DNA of 5,976 nt, from positions 1 to 5,976 of the forward strand of contig JAGARY010000022.1 in assembly GCA_017622055.1 (NCBI GenBank), in the 5' to 3' direction. Below are positions 1 through 5,534 of this stretch, in pieces; position 1 is the stretch's first letter; each line of letters opens with the position of its first letter. The position numbers and the translations under genes are program-made. Source of the DNA: Treponema sp. GTDB lineage: Bacteria > Spirochaetota > Spirochaetia > Treponematales > Treponemataceae. The notes below the pieces were generated by a model. The model was not told the DNA's origin, made no database searches, and worked only from the letters and a program-made list of their open reading frames with translations.

Positions 1-66
1 CACGGAAGTCAAGCTCTCTTACGTCGATGATACTGCTCTTTAGCGGGAAAGTAGAAAGCTGCTGGC
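1..66 (+). rRNA. rrf: 5S ribosomal RNA, 3' part (5' end outside window)
   Basis: This is the 3' half of 5S rRNA, the small RNA of the large ribosomal subunit. The run ACGGAAGTCAAGCTC near the start matches the conserved 5S segment after the CCGAAC motif. It is followed by CGATGATACTGC and GGGAAAGTAGAA, the two sides of the helix IV / loop E region, and the gene ends in GCTGCTGGC, the 3' strand of the terminal helix. About 50 bases of the 5' part would lie to the left of the window. Its position implies a 16S-23S-5S operon upstream, read left to right. The match is from recognition of conserved 5S segments, not from an alignment. Confidence 0.88.
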
Positions 67-75
67 TTTTTTTAT
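58..75 (+). terminator. T-run behind the 5S rRNA
   Basis: Seven T residues at 67-73 directly follow the 5S 3' end. The terminal 5S helix (its 5' strand lies outside the window) or a weak local AAAGC/GCTTT stem could act as the hairpin. This is the usual arrangement at the end of an rRNA operon, but the pairing partner cannot be fully seen. Confidence 0.5.
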
Positions 76-183
76 TTTAAATTATAATTATCTAAACTAA
101 ACGTTGTCCGTAGAACCAACTCCAGCTAAAGAGCAGGGACTGCTCGTATTGGGGAAGTAGATACTCTAATCGGGGAAACGGCA

Positions 184-206
184 AAAAAATGCGATTAGCA
201 TTTTTT
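184..206. terminator. Symmetric A/T-flanked hairpin, possible bidirectional terminator
   Basis: AAAAAATGC (184-192) and GCATTTTTT (198-206) form a perfect nine-pair stem around GATTA. T-runs follow the stem on either strand, which is how a bidirectional terminator looks. It also sits inside a longer imperfect stem (169-219), so it may instead be the tip of a structured RNA domain. Confidence 0.4.
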
Positions 207-229
207 CGTTTCATCCGATAAACTGTTGG

Positions 230-264
230 AGACCGCTTTAGCGGTCTGCTGCTGGCTTTTTTTT
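230..264 (+). terminator. Hairpin plus T-run ending the post-5S region
   Basis: AGACCGCT (230-237) and AGCGGTCT (240-247) form a perfect eight-pair stem with a TT loop. Nine bases later comes a run of eight T (257-264). The gap between stem and T-run is longer than in a standard intrinsic terminator. The bases in the gap repeat the 5S tail GCTGCTGGC. Confidence 0.5.
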
Positions 265-323
265 ATTTGGTACTGTTTATTTATTGTTTAATATTCCCTT
301 CTATGTAGTAAATCTATTTTTTA

Positions 324-352
324 TTTACTGTATCTATATTGAATGTTATAAT
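324..352 (+). promoter_or_regulatory. Promoter of the Nudix/M24 gene pair
   Basis: TATAAT at 347-352 is preceded by TGT, making an extended -10 element. TTTACT at 324-329 is a fair -35 at the ideal 17-base spacing. Transcription would begin about seven bases after the -10 box, at or next to the A of the ATG at 359, so the message may be leaderless if that start is used. The 12 bases at 343-354 recur exactly at 5599-5610 before the right-hand regulator gene. Confidence 0.6.
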
Positions 353-358
353 TTTTAT

Positions 359-769
359 ATGGTAGAAAAAAATCAAATGGTTGGCTGCGCTTTTTTGCCT
401 ATTGACAGAAAAATGAAGCGCATATTGATTTCGAAATGAAGTATGAATAAAAAATATTTTCCGGGTTTTTGGGAAGTTATAGGGGGCAATCTGGAGTCTG
501 GGGAAGATTTTGAAGATTCTGTGATTAGGGAAGTGAGTGAAGAAATCAATTGTAAAATAAAGAATTTAGAACATTTACATTCAAGAGTAATGTATTTAGA
601 TGGTTTGATGTATATTACAGTTGCTTATTATGGTGAATTGTTTAGCGAACCTATATTTAATAAAGAAGAAATCTCTGAAATAAAATGGATTACTGAGGAT
701 GAATTAGAAAAATTTGTTTTTTGTCCTGGTGATAAAGAGTTGTTAAAGTTAGGATTTGAAAAATTATGA
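359..769 (+). pseudogene. Nudix hydrolase gene, interrupted by a TGA codon
   Basis: Nudix enzymes cleave nucleoside diphosphates linked to another group, often to clean up damaged nucleotides. The Nudix box is clear in the part after 443: GG, E, then REVSEE, with all catalytic glutamates kept and only the final box glycine changed to asparagine. Read from ATG 443 the protein is 108 residues and lacks its first beta strands. In the same frame upstream, from ATG 359, come MVEKNQMVGCAFLPID and then KRILISK, a stop (TGA 437-439), and SMNKKYFPGFW. A family member should read LISKRS here, so CGA (Arg) to TGA explains the stop. The restored protein would be 136 residues, a normal Nudix length. ATG 377 is an alternative start. 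No strong ribosome-binding site precedes 359 or 443. The stop overlaps the next ATG (ATGA). A truncated product from 443 is possible but would probably not fold. Confidence 0.72.
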
Positions 770-1579
770 ATTATAACCCTAATAAAAATGAAATTGAGTT
801 TGTAAAAAATCTTAATGTTTGTGAATATAAAAAGATTCAATTAATTGCAAAAAATGTATTGGATGAAATTAAAAATTTTATTAAGCCTGAGATTTCTGAA
901 AAAGAGATTGTTGAAGAGTGTAAATTGCTTTTGAAAAAACACGGAATTGATGAGACTTGGTATTATGATTGTCCTGCGTTGGTTTTGCTTGGAAGTAGAA
1001 GTTGTCTTTCAATTTCTGGGAAAGAATTATGTACCTTCTGATGAAAAAGTTGGAAAAGAGAATCTGATTACGATTGATTTATCTCCTTTGAAAGATGGTG
1101 TTTGGGGTGATTGTTCAAGAAGTTTTGTCGTTGAAGATGGAATTGTAAAAGCTGAAACTGATATAAAGAATTTTGAGTTTTTGGAAGGTTTAAGAATTGA
1201 ACGTGAATTGCACAATCATTTTATTGAATTTGTAAAACCCGGTATGTCTTTTGAAGATGTTTTTATTTAGGGTTTAATACAAACCCTAAAAACGGCCGAG
1301 TCAAGGCCTTGAGCAAAGCGTGCCTTGACCGGACGTATTGAATTGAATGAAAAAATAAAATCTTTTGGTTTTGAAAATTTGGATTTTAATGGGAACTTAG
1401 GACATACAATTGAAAAGGATAGAAATAATCGTATTTATTTTGAAAAAAGTAATATGAAAAAATTAACTGAAAATATGTTGTTTACTTTTGAACCTCATAT
1501 TCGTATGGTTGGGAAAAAATATGGATTTAAATTAGAAAATATTTATTATTTTGAAAAAGGTTCTGTTAGGGAATTGTAG
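766..1579 (+). pseudogene. M24-family metallopeptidase (Xaa-Pro peptidase-like), broken by frameshift and insertion
   Basis: M24 enzymes are 'pita-bread' two-metal peptidases such as methionine and Xaa-Pro aminopeptidases. The metal ligands are present but spread over three pieces: both Asp in the IDLSP...WGDCSRSF segment (about 1072-1126), His in GHTIE (about 1402), Glu in FEPH (about 1488) and Glu in KLEN (about 1530). The first piece runs 766-1041 and goes out of frame near 1020-1026, where one extra base (probably an A in GGGAAAG) turns SGKNYVPS into SGKELCTF. The correct frame then continues to a TAG at 1268, the first codon of a 72-bp insertion. After the insertion the frame resumes at 1340 and ends at 1579. 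Removing both lesions gives a continuous protein of about 246 residues, normal for a short M24 member. It starts by ATGA overlap with the Nudix gene, so the two were probably coupled. Confidence 0.82.
1268..1339. mobile_element. 68-bp palindromic insertion element with TATT target duplication
   Basis: The bases 1268-1335 sit between two copies of TATT (1264-1267 and 1336-1339). Deleting one copy plus the element joins EDVFI directly to ELNEKIKSFGF, exactly what an intact M24 gene needs. The element carries two hairpins. One is TAGGGTTT/AAACCCTA (1268-1275/1281-1288), extended by two more pairs with flanking bases. The other is GTCAAGGC/GCCTTGAC (1300-1307/1322-1329), extended by CCG/CGG around a bulged A. 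It has no room for a gene and no terminal inverted repeats joining its two outer ends, so it is not a simple MITE. It is much richer in G+C than its surroundings. The mechanism that moved it is unknown. Confidence 0.72.
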
Positions 1580-1635
1580 TTGAAGATGAAAAAGTTTGAA
1601 TAAAAAATGAAGTATTTATTAATTAAGAGGAAAAA

Positions 1636-2568
1636 ATGTATTTAGAAACTGTAAATAAAATTTTTGATGATGTTTTTAATGGAAAACCAACGGAAATTAT
1701 TAGAAATACTGTGGGATTGGCGGGGTATGTTTATACGGTTGTTTTTAATGATACAAAATATGTTATTAAAATTTCTGATGATAAAAATTTAATTTTAGGT
1801 TCTACTTATTGGTTAAATAAAGTAAAAGATTTGGATATTCCAACTCCTTGTGTTATTGCTGAAAATTTGGTTAATGCACCATATTATTTTGTTATGTCTT
1901 TTATTCCTGGAAATGATCTTGGACTTGTTTATTCTTCTCTTTTAAAAAGTGAAAAGATAATTATTGCAAAAAAGATTATTGGTTTTCAAAAAGAAATTAA
2001 AAAATTGCCAATGGCTAAAGGTTTTGGCTCTCTTAATTCTTATGAAGATTCTGAGAATATTTGTTCTTCTTGGGAAGAAAGTTTGTTAAATGATATTAAT
2101 CGGGCAGAGGAAGCAATTATTAATAATGGGATTTTTTCTGTGGAATATGTTATGAAACTTAAAAAAATTATGCCTAATTTTAAGGAATATTTTAGTAGCG
2201 TAAAACCAGAGCCTTTTTTGGATGATATAACAACAAAAAATGTTCTTATTCACGAAGGGAAACTTTCGGGGATTATTGATTTGGATTGGATTTCTTTTGG
2301 TGATGATGTTTTGTTTTTAGGTTTGGTTACTATGGCTCTTTTGAGTATGAAGGCTGATTTAGATTATGCTGTTTATTTAAAGGATGAAATGAATTTAAAT
2401 GATATGCAGGAACGGGCATTGAAATTTTATGTTTTGATGTTTTGTGTGATTTTTATGTCTGAAAAAGGGATGTGTTTTAATCAAGCTGAACCTATGAAAG
2501 TTTCTGAAGAAGAGAAAATGCTTCTACAAGAAATTTTTAATAGATATTATGAAGAATTGGAGTTGTAA
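1636..2568 (+). CDS. Aminoglycoside phosphotransferase-fold kinase (APH family), substrate unknown
   Basis: This 310-residue protein has the protein-kinase-like fold of the APH / choline kinase family, which transfers phosphate from ATP to small molecules. The N-lobe holds YVIKIS with the likely ATP-binding lysine K45 and the hinge FVMSFIPG (85-92). The catalytic loop is FLDDITTKNVLI, with D197 as catalytic base and N202 as metal ligand. It is atypical because the usual His-Gly before the Asp is Leu-Asp. The second metal site is IIDLDW, with D215 and D217. A ribosome-binding site AGAGG (1626-1630) lies five bases before ATG. It is intact although the two genes before it are broken. The last of them ends 56 bases upstream and no convincing private promoter is visible, so it may be read from 324-352. 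Family members act on antibiotics, sugars, choline or other metabolites; resistance should not be assumed. Confidence 0.82.
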   Translation: MYLETVNKIFDDVFNGKPTEIIRNTVGLAGYVYTVVFNDTKYVIKISDDKNLILGSTYWLNKVKDLDIPTPCVIAENLVNAPYYFVMSFIPGNDLGLVYSSLLKSEKIIIAKKIIGFQKEIKKLPMAKGFGSLNSYEDSENICSSWEESLLNDINRAEEAIINNGIFSVEYVMKLKKIMPNFKEYFSSVKPEPFLDDITTKNVLIHEGKLSGIIDLDWISFGDDVLFLGLVTMALLSMKADLDYAVYLKDEMNLNDMQERALKFYVLMFCVIFMSEKGMCFNQAEPMKVSEEEKMLLQEIFNRYYEELEL

Positions 2569-2590
2569 TTTCTTGGGTTAGGGATTGGAG

Positions 2591-2714
2591 CCACGCCGAA
2601 GGCGTACTTTGCGTAGCAAAGTATGGAGCGCTTTGACGCGGAATGGCGCAAAGCCCGACCAGCCAGCAAGGTTTCTGAGCTTGCGAAGAAAAACTTGCGA
2701 ATGGCTGGGAACCT
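2591..2714. repeat. GC-rich cluster of hairpins, intergenic repeat element
   Basis: This segment is strikingly GC-rich against its AT-rich flanks and is built of successive stems. They are ACGCC/GGCGT (2593-2605), TACTTTGC/GCAAAGTA (2605-2623, the T shared with the first stem) and GCTTTG-CGC/GCG-CAAAGC with a bulged A (2630-2654). CCAGCC/GGCTGG (2659-2664/2703-2708) encloses GCAAG/CTTGC and two copies of CTTGCGAA (2680-2687, 2694-2701). AGGTT and AACCT (2669-2673, 2710-2714) can also pair. The 204-base gap between the kinase and the P-loop gene otherwise holds only AT-rich sequence. An open frame of 63 codons crosses it but is Arg-rich, unlike its neighbours and without family likeness, so I do not call it a gene. 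Such modules are typically dispersed intergenic repeats; copies elsewhere cannot be seen from here. Confidence 0.65.
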
Positions 2715-2772
2715 CCTTATTTTTCTTTGACTTTTTATTGAAAATAAATCACTTTTTTGAGAGAATTGGTGT

Positions 2773-3300
2773 ATGAGAATTGCGATTATTGGATACAGTG
2801 GGTCTGGGAAGTCTACTTTGTGTAGGTTTTTGGGTGAAAAATATGGGATTCCAATGCTTCATTTTGATACGGTGCATTTTTTGCCAAATTGGGAAGTGAG
2901 AACGGCTGCGGAAAAAGAAAAAATTGTTCGGGATTTTTTGGACAAAAACGAAAATTGGTGTATTGACGGAAATTATAGTAAGATTTTTTTTGATGAACGG
3001 ATGGAAAAGGCTGATTTTATTGTGGTGATGCTTTTTAATCGGATAAATTCGTTGTGGCGTGTTTGGAAAAGGTTTAGAATGTATAAGGGATGTTCGAGGC
3101 CAGATATGACTGAGGGCTGTGATGAAAAACTTGATTTTGAATTTGTTCGGTGGGTGCTTTTTGATGGGAGAAAAAAAGAGTCTAGGGCAAAGTACAAAAA
3201 GGTAATTTGTGATTATAAGGATAAAGTTGTTGTGATTAAAAATCAGAAACAGTTGGATAGATTTATGAAAATTGGTTTTGGGGGAAAAGATGGGAAATAA
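2773..3300 (+). CDS. P-loop nucleotide kinase, FlaR / adenylate-kinase-like
   Basis: This 175-residue soluble protein belongs to the P-loop kinase group often annotated 'DNA topology modulation protein FlaR' or adenylate-kinase-like. Residues 1-20 form the first strand and Walker A loop GYSGSGKS (7-14). The family segments follow in order: LHFDTVHFLPNW (29-40), WCIDGNY (62-68), ADFIVVM (80-86) where a Walker B strand lies, and RPDMTEGCDEKLD (109-121) in the lid region. The fold implies phosphate transfer to a nucleotide or small molecule; the true substrate of this group is not known to me, and a role in DNA topology rests only on the old name. A weak GAGAG (2759-2763) stands nine bases before ATG. 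The stop overlaps the next gene by 11 bases, so the two are co-transcribed and probably translationally coupled. Confidence 0.85.
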   Translation: MRIAIIGYSGSGKSTLCRFLGEKYGIPMLHFDTVHFLPNWEVRTAAEKEKIVRDFLDKNENWCIDGNYSKIFFDERMEKADFIVVMLFNRINSLWRVWKRFRMYKGCSRPDMTEGCDEKLDFEFVRWVLFDGRKKESRAKYKKVICDYKDKVVVIKNQKQLDRFMKIGFGGKDGK

Positions 3301-3847
3301 AAAAATTAATTTTGTTCCTTTTATTTTACTTTTTGTAATGATTTTTTCTATTGGTGGGAGTTTTTTATTTAATTATTTGAATAAGATTTATGGGACTTTT
3401 TATTGGGCAAAGTTCATTTTTAATTTTGTGGCTTGTGAATTAATTATTTTTCATATTACTCCGCCTTTTGCAACTTTGATTACATTTATTGTGGTGAATA
3501 CGAATAAAAAATATTACGATTCTTTTTGGTTTAAGCAATTTGGATTTGAAAAAAAATTATATAAAAAAATTAATGTGAAAAAGTTGAAAGAAAAAATTGT
3601 TTCTTATGATGATAGTCTTTTTTCTGCTAAAAATGATTTGTTGATTATTGTTAGAAATATGACTCAGTCGGAAATTGTTCATGAAATGATTTTTTTGACT
3701 AGTTTTGTTCCTTTATTTTTGAAAGGATTTTTTCCTCATACGGTTGTAGTTGGAATTTTGTGTTTCTTTTTTGCCATTTTGCATTTGCCTTTTATTATTG
3801 TGCAGCGATTTAATAGACCTAGAGTTTTGAAATTAATGAAAAAGTAG
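3290..3847 (+). CDS. Membrane protein resembling CrtO-type (glycosyl-diaponeurosporenoate) acyltransferase
   Basis: This is a 185-residue integral membrane protein. Hydrophobic segments lie at about 8-28, 42-70, 131-147 and 151-171, separated by a Lys-rich cytoplasmic-looking stretch (72-104) reading KKLYKKINVKKLKEK. The pattern QSEIVHE (127-132), then a hydrophobic pair, then LPFIIVQRFNRPR (166-178) close to the C-terminus is what I associate with small membrane acyltransferases annotated as glycosyl-4,4'-diaponeurosporenoate acyltransferase (CrtO of staphyloxanthin synthesis). E128 and H131 are likely important. No carotenoid genes lie in the window, so the acceptor is probably different. 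The start at ATG 3290 is preferred over TTG 3272 because a purine-rich GGGGGAA (3280-3286) precedes it at about four bases. It overlaps the end of the P-loop gene. A run of ten T (3857-3866) follows the stop. Confidence 0.6.
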   Translation: MGNKKINFVPFILLFVMIFSIGGSFLFNYLNKIYGTFYWAKFIFNFVACELIIFHITPPFATLITFIVVNTNKKYYDSFWFKQFGFEKKLYKKINVKKLKEKIVSYDDSLFSAKNDLLIIVRNMTQSEIVHEMIFLTSFVPLFLKGFFPHTVVVGILCFFFAILHLPFIIVQRFNRPRVLKLMKK

Positions 3848-3876
3848 TTTTTGGAGTTTTTTTTTTAACAATTTTT

Positions 3877-4080
3877 TTATTCTAAAGATTCTTCTGTTTC
3901 TGTAAAATCTTTTGTAATTTCTGAAAACAACAATTCTTTAATATCTGATTTTACTTCGACCGGTGATTTTGATTTTTCGAATTCTTGATACATTTCTATT
4001 ATTTCATCGAGGGTTTTTAGGTTATATTTGTATTTATCGCGACAAAATTCTTTAAATTCTTCTACTAGATTTTTTTCCAT
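3877..4080 (-). CDS. Small acidic protein of unknown function (67 aa)
   Basis: I do not recognise this protein. It is 67 residues, soluble, strongly charged and predicted helical: residues 1-37 (MEKNLVEEFKEFCRDKYKYN onward) look like two amphipathic helices and the tail ETEESLE is acidic. The start at 4080 is chosen because AAGAGGAAC stands immediately upstream, the same ribosome-binding sequence used by the larger minus-strand regulator gene. A further upstream ATG at 4107 in the same frame has no such site. It has its own promoter with a palindrome across the -10 box, so it looks regulated and real in spite of its size. It faces the membrane-protein gene tail to tail with 29 bases between them. 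It could be a small regulator or antitoxin-like protein, but nothing in the sequence proves that. Confidence 0.65.
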   Translation of the reverse strand: MEKNLVEEFKEFCRDKYKYNLKTLDEIIEMYQEFEKSKSPVEVKSDIKELLFSEITKDFTETEESLE

Positions 4081-4096
4081 AAATTGTTCCTCTTTT

Positions 4097-4133
4097 GTAT
4101 ATAGCAATATACTTTGATTGTCGGAAAAATCAA
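4097..4133 (-). promoter_or_regulatory. Promoter with overlapping palindrome, upstream of the 67-aa gene
   Basis: Read on the minus strand, TTGATT (4133-4128) and TATATT (4111-4106) are separated by 16 bases. A palindrome GTATAT-AGCA-ATATAC (4097-4112) covers the -10 box, where a bound repressor would block RNA polymerase. The ribosome-binding site follows directly. Confidence 0.5.
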
Positions 4134-4168
4134 GAAATAATTGAAATATGTTTTTGTGGAGGGAATGG

Positions 4169-4196
4169 AAAAAGATCCTCTGGTGTAGCCAGAGGA
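4169..4196 (-). terminator. Intrinsic terminator of the minus-strand XRE regulator
   Basis: TCCTCTGG (4176-4183) and CCAGAGGA (4189-4196) form a perfect eight-pair stem with a five-base loop. On the minus strand it is followed by TCTTTTT (4175-4169). It stands 45 bases beyond the stop codon of the regulator and separates it from the 67-aa gene. The layout TGTCATTTTCG-hairpin-ATC on the minus strand also resembles widespread palindromic intergenic repeats, so the terminator may derive from one. Confidence 0.72.
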
Positions 4197-4240
4197 CGAA
4201 AATGACATAAAAATTACTTTTTAGACAGCACCATCATTTT

Positions 4241-5377
4241 TTATATCAATTTTTGGAATTTTTCAAAAGAATCTTGTGGTGTAATTTCTTTTAGGTGTTG
4301 CAAAATGTATTGCAATTTTGATTGTGCAAATTCTTTTGTGTAATGTTCCATATTTTTGAATGCTTTTGTGCCAAAATCTTTTTCTGTATTTGGATTTTTA
4401 ATTTGTTCTTGGCAGAAGTTTGTGTAATCTTCCATAACTTTTTTCAAAGAATTATATTCATTTACAGCGTCTTGGATGTTTCCGTTTTTTAAATACGAAG
4501 CAATTTTATATTTTGTAATATCACGGTAAAATCCTTGGCTTAACGGCTTTAGTTTTGGATTTTTACACAATGCATGAATAATGTTCAATGCCCAATTACA
4601 AAATTCTACGGAAGTTTCCATTGGTTCTGCAAAACAGTATGTTTCTGAAGCGTAAACCATTACTTTGTTAATTGCTCTTGTGAAGTTTTGTAAATCAATT
4701 CTAAGTTGATTTTGCCAAGCTTCTTTTCCGTATTGCATCATTGCAACTTCCGCACTAATTCCTTCTCTTAATTGATTTGATTCAATACTTGGTAAAACGT
4801 TAATGTGTTCCCATGCTTTGTCATATTCTTTGTTGTGAATGTAAATCCACGCTGTTGCAAAATGTACCATATCAATTTTTGAAGAATCATTTGAATATCT
4901 TATAACTTGATATCCACGGTTGATTGCTTTTTGTACGTATTGATTCCATTTTTCGGGATTATCTTTGAAACATTGGTTAAAATCTGCAAAACGACTTAAA
5001 TGAGCAACGTATTGTACGTATCGCATTAAGATTTCGTAATTGTAAGGATGTTTTTCGCATTCTGAATCAAGATAATCTGCGGCTAAAATTGCTCCTGATG
5101 TTGAATCTGTGGAATCTCGCAATTCATTTGCTTTATTTTTGATTTTTTCTGCTTCTTCATTGTCGTAATCTGTTGTGTTGGAATCCATTCCAAAAAGTGC
5201 GTCTGTTGTAACGTTTAAGGCTTTTGCAATTGGCACAATTTGGGCTGTGTCTGGAAGTCCATTTTCAGATTCCCATTTGCTTACGGCTTGTGAAGTAACA
5301 TAAAGTTGTGAAGCAAGTTCTTCTTGTGTAAGACCAAGTTTTTTTCTAAAAGTTTTGATGTTGTTTCCTAAAGACAT
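4241..5377 (-). CDS. XRE-family transcriptional regulator with long helical C-terminal domain
   Basis: This is a 378-residue DNA-binding regulator. Residues 5-62 are a standard XRE / Cro-C1 helix-turn-helix, with TQEELASQL as the first helix and TSQAVSKWE (28-36) as the recognition helix. Residues 64-95 are a charged linker. Residues about 95-378 are entirely helical in character, with aromatic-rich repeated segments such as HFATAWIYIHNKEYDKAWEHI (172-192) that look like tetratricopeptide-type hairpins, a common sensor or peptide-binding module in such regulators. No catalytic motif or membrane segment is visible. The start follows AAGAGGAAC and a spacing typical of this genome. Transcription probably starts from TATAGT (5433-5428 on the minus strand) and passes a CACGGCCGTG palindrome in the leader. 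It is divergent from another XRE gene, which shares the opening MSLG-NI and the same HTH layout. Confidence 0.85.
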   Translation of the reverse strand: MSLGNNIKTFRKKLGLTQEELASQLYVTSQAVSKWESENGLPDTAQIVPIAKALNVTTDALFGMDSNTTDYDNEEAEKIKNKANELRDSTDSTSGAILAADYLDSECEKHPYNYEILMRYVQYVAHLSRFADFNQCFKDNPEKWNQYVQKAINRGYQVIRYSNDSSKIDMVHFATAWIYIHNKEYDKAWEHINVLPSIESNQLREGISAEVAMMQYGKEAWQNQLRIDLQNFTRAINKVMVYASETYCFAEPMETSVEFCNWALNIIHALCKNPKLKPLSQGFYRDITKYKIASYLKNGNIQDAVNEYNSLKKVMEDYTNFCQEQIKNPNTEKDFGTKAFKNMEHYTKEFAQSKLQYILQHLKEITPQDSFEKFQKLI

Positions 5378-5409
5378 ATACAGTTCCTCTTTTTTTCTGA
5401 ATTATTTTT

Positions 5410-5419
5410 CACGGCCGTG
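5410..5419. promoter_or_regulatory. Perfect 10-bp palindrome in the regulator leader
   Basis: CACGGCCGTG is a perfect palindrome in otherwise very AT-rich DNA. It lies nine bases downstream of the minus-strand -10 box, at or just past the expected transcription start. It is a good candidate operator for autoregulation. The core CGGCCG also occurs at 1293-1298 in the 68-bp element. Confidence 0.45.
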
Positions 5420-5421
5420 TT

Positions 5422-5508
5422 GATTTTACTATAACGGATTTATTGATTTTTTACTAACAATTTATTTTTGGATTTTTTACAACGGAAAGTTGAAAAGTTA
5501 TTTTTTAC
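5422..5508. repeat. Spaced T-tract repeats, GATTTTTTAC type
   Basis: GATTTTTTAC occurs exactly at 5445-5454 and 5471-5480. A shortened form GATTTTAC is at 5422-5429 and a variant TATTTTTTAC at 5499-5508. The AC ends are 25, 26 and 28 bases apart. Tracts spaced this way could be repeated protein sites or curved DNA. Low complexity of the region makes chance possible. Confidence 0.4.
5428..5457 (-). promoter_or_regulatory. Probable promoter of the minus-strand XRE gene
   Basis: On the minus strand TATAGT (5433-5428) matches five of six -10 positions. TTAGTA (5457-5452) is a weak -35 at 18-base spacing. The weak -35 and the palindrome beside it suggest dependence on a regulator. Confidence 0.4.
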
Positions 5509-5534
5509 TTGTAAAGTTTTTGATGATTTTATGT

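Larger units (their letters stand above)
95..265 (+). ncRNA. Candidate structured RNA downstream of 5S rRNA, unidentified
   Basis: This stretch has no plausible open reading frame but dense pairing. CCAAC 116-120 can pair with GTTGG 225-229 to close a domain. Inside it lie GAGCAG/CTGCTC (131-136/140-145), a short AGTA/TACT stem (156-165), and a long stem built from ATCGG/CCGAT, AAACG/CGTTT and AAAAAATGC/GCATTTTTT (169-219). A hairpin at 230-247 follows, then GCTGCTGGC and a T-run at 257-264. CCAGC 122-126 could alternatively pair with GCTGG 251-255. A TATAAT box lies at 83-88, giving an expected start near 95, but no good -35 box is visible. I do not recognise the family: it is not tmRNA, RNase P, SRP RNA or any riboswitch whose core I know. 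It could also be the spacer or trailer of the rRNA operon. Confidence 0.35.

Noticed and set aside
386..422. Inverted repeat TGCGCTT / AAGCGCA as a regulatory hairpin
   Set aside because: Both arms lie inside Nudix coding sequence, encode family-like residues and have a 23-base loop, so it is probably chance.
437..439. TGA read as tryptophan (alternative genetic code)
   Set aside because: Arg is expected at this site, TGG is the codon used for Trp in the intact genes, and TGA sits as a normal stop at the Nudix gene end.
628..840. Minus-strand open frame of 70 codons
   Set aside because: It lies opposite the Nudix and M24 genes and is a low-complexity shadow of AT-rich coding sequence.
947..1030. 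Separate gene start at 947
   Set aside because: The ATG is only in the shifted frame. Family sequence before 1020 is in the other frame, so this is part of one broken M24 gene.
1027..1215. Minus-strand open frame of 62 codons
   Set aside because: It is antisense to the clear M24 segment with metal-binding residues.
1580..1635. Private promoter for the APH-fold kinase
   Set aside because: TTGAAG and TATTTA can be picked out but their spacing and match are poor in such AT-rich sequence.
2585..2776. 63-codon open frame on the plus strand over the GC-rich hairpins
   Set aside because: It is Arg-rich from the repeat, has no family likeness and no ribosome-binding site, and its end merely overlaps the P-loop gene start.
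2973..3197. Minus-strand open frame of 74 codons
   Set aside because: It is antisense to the well-supported P-loop kinase.
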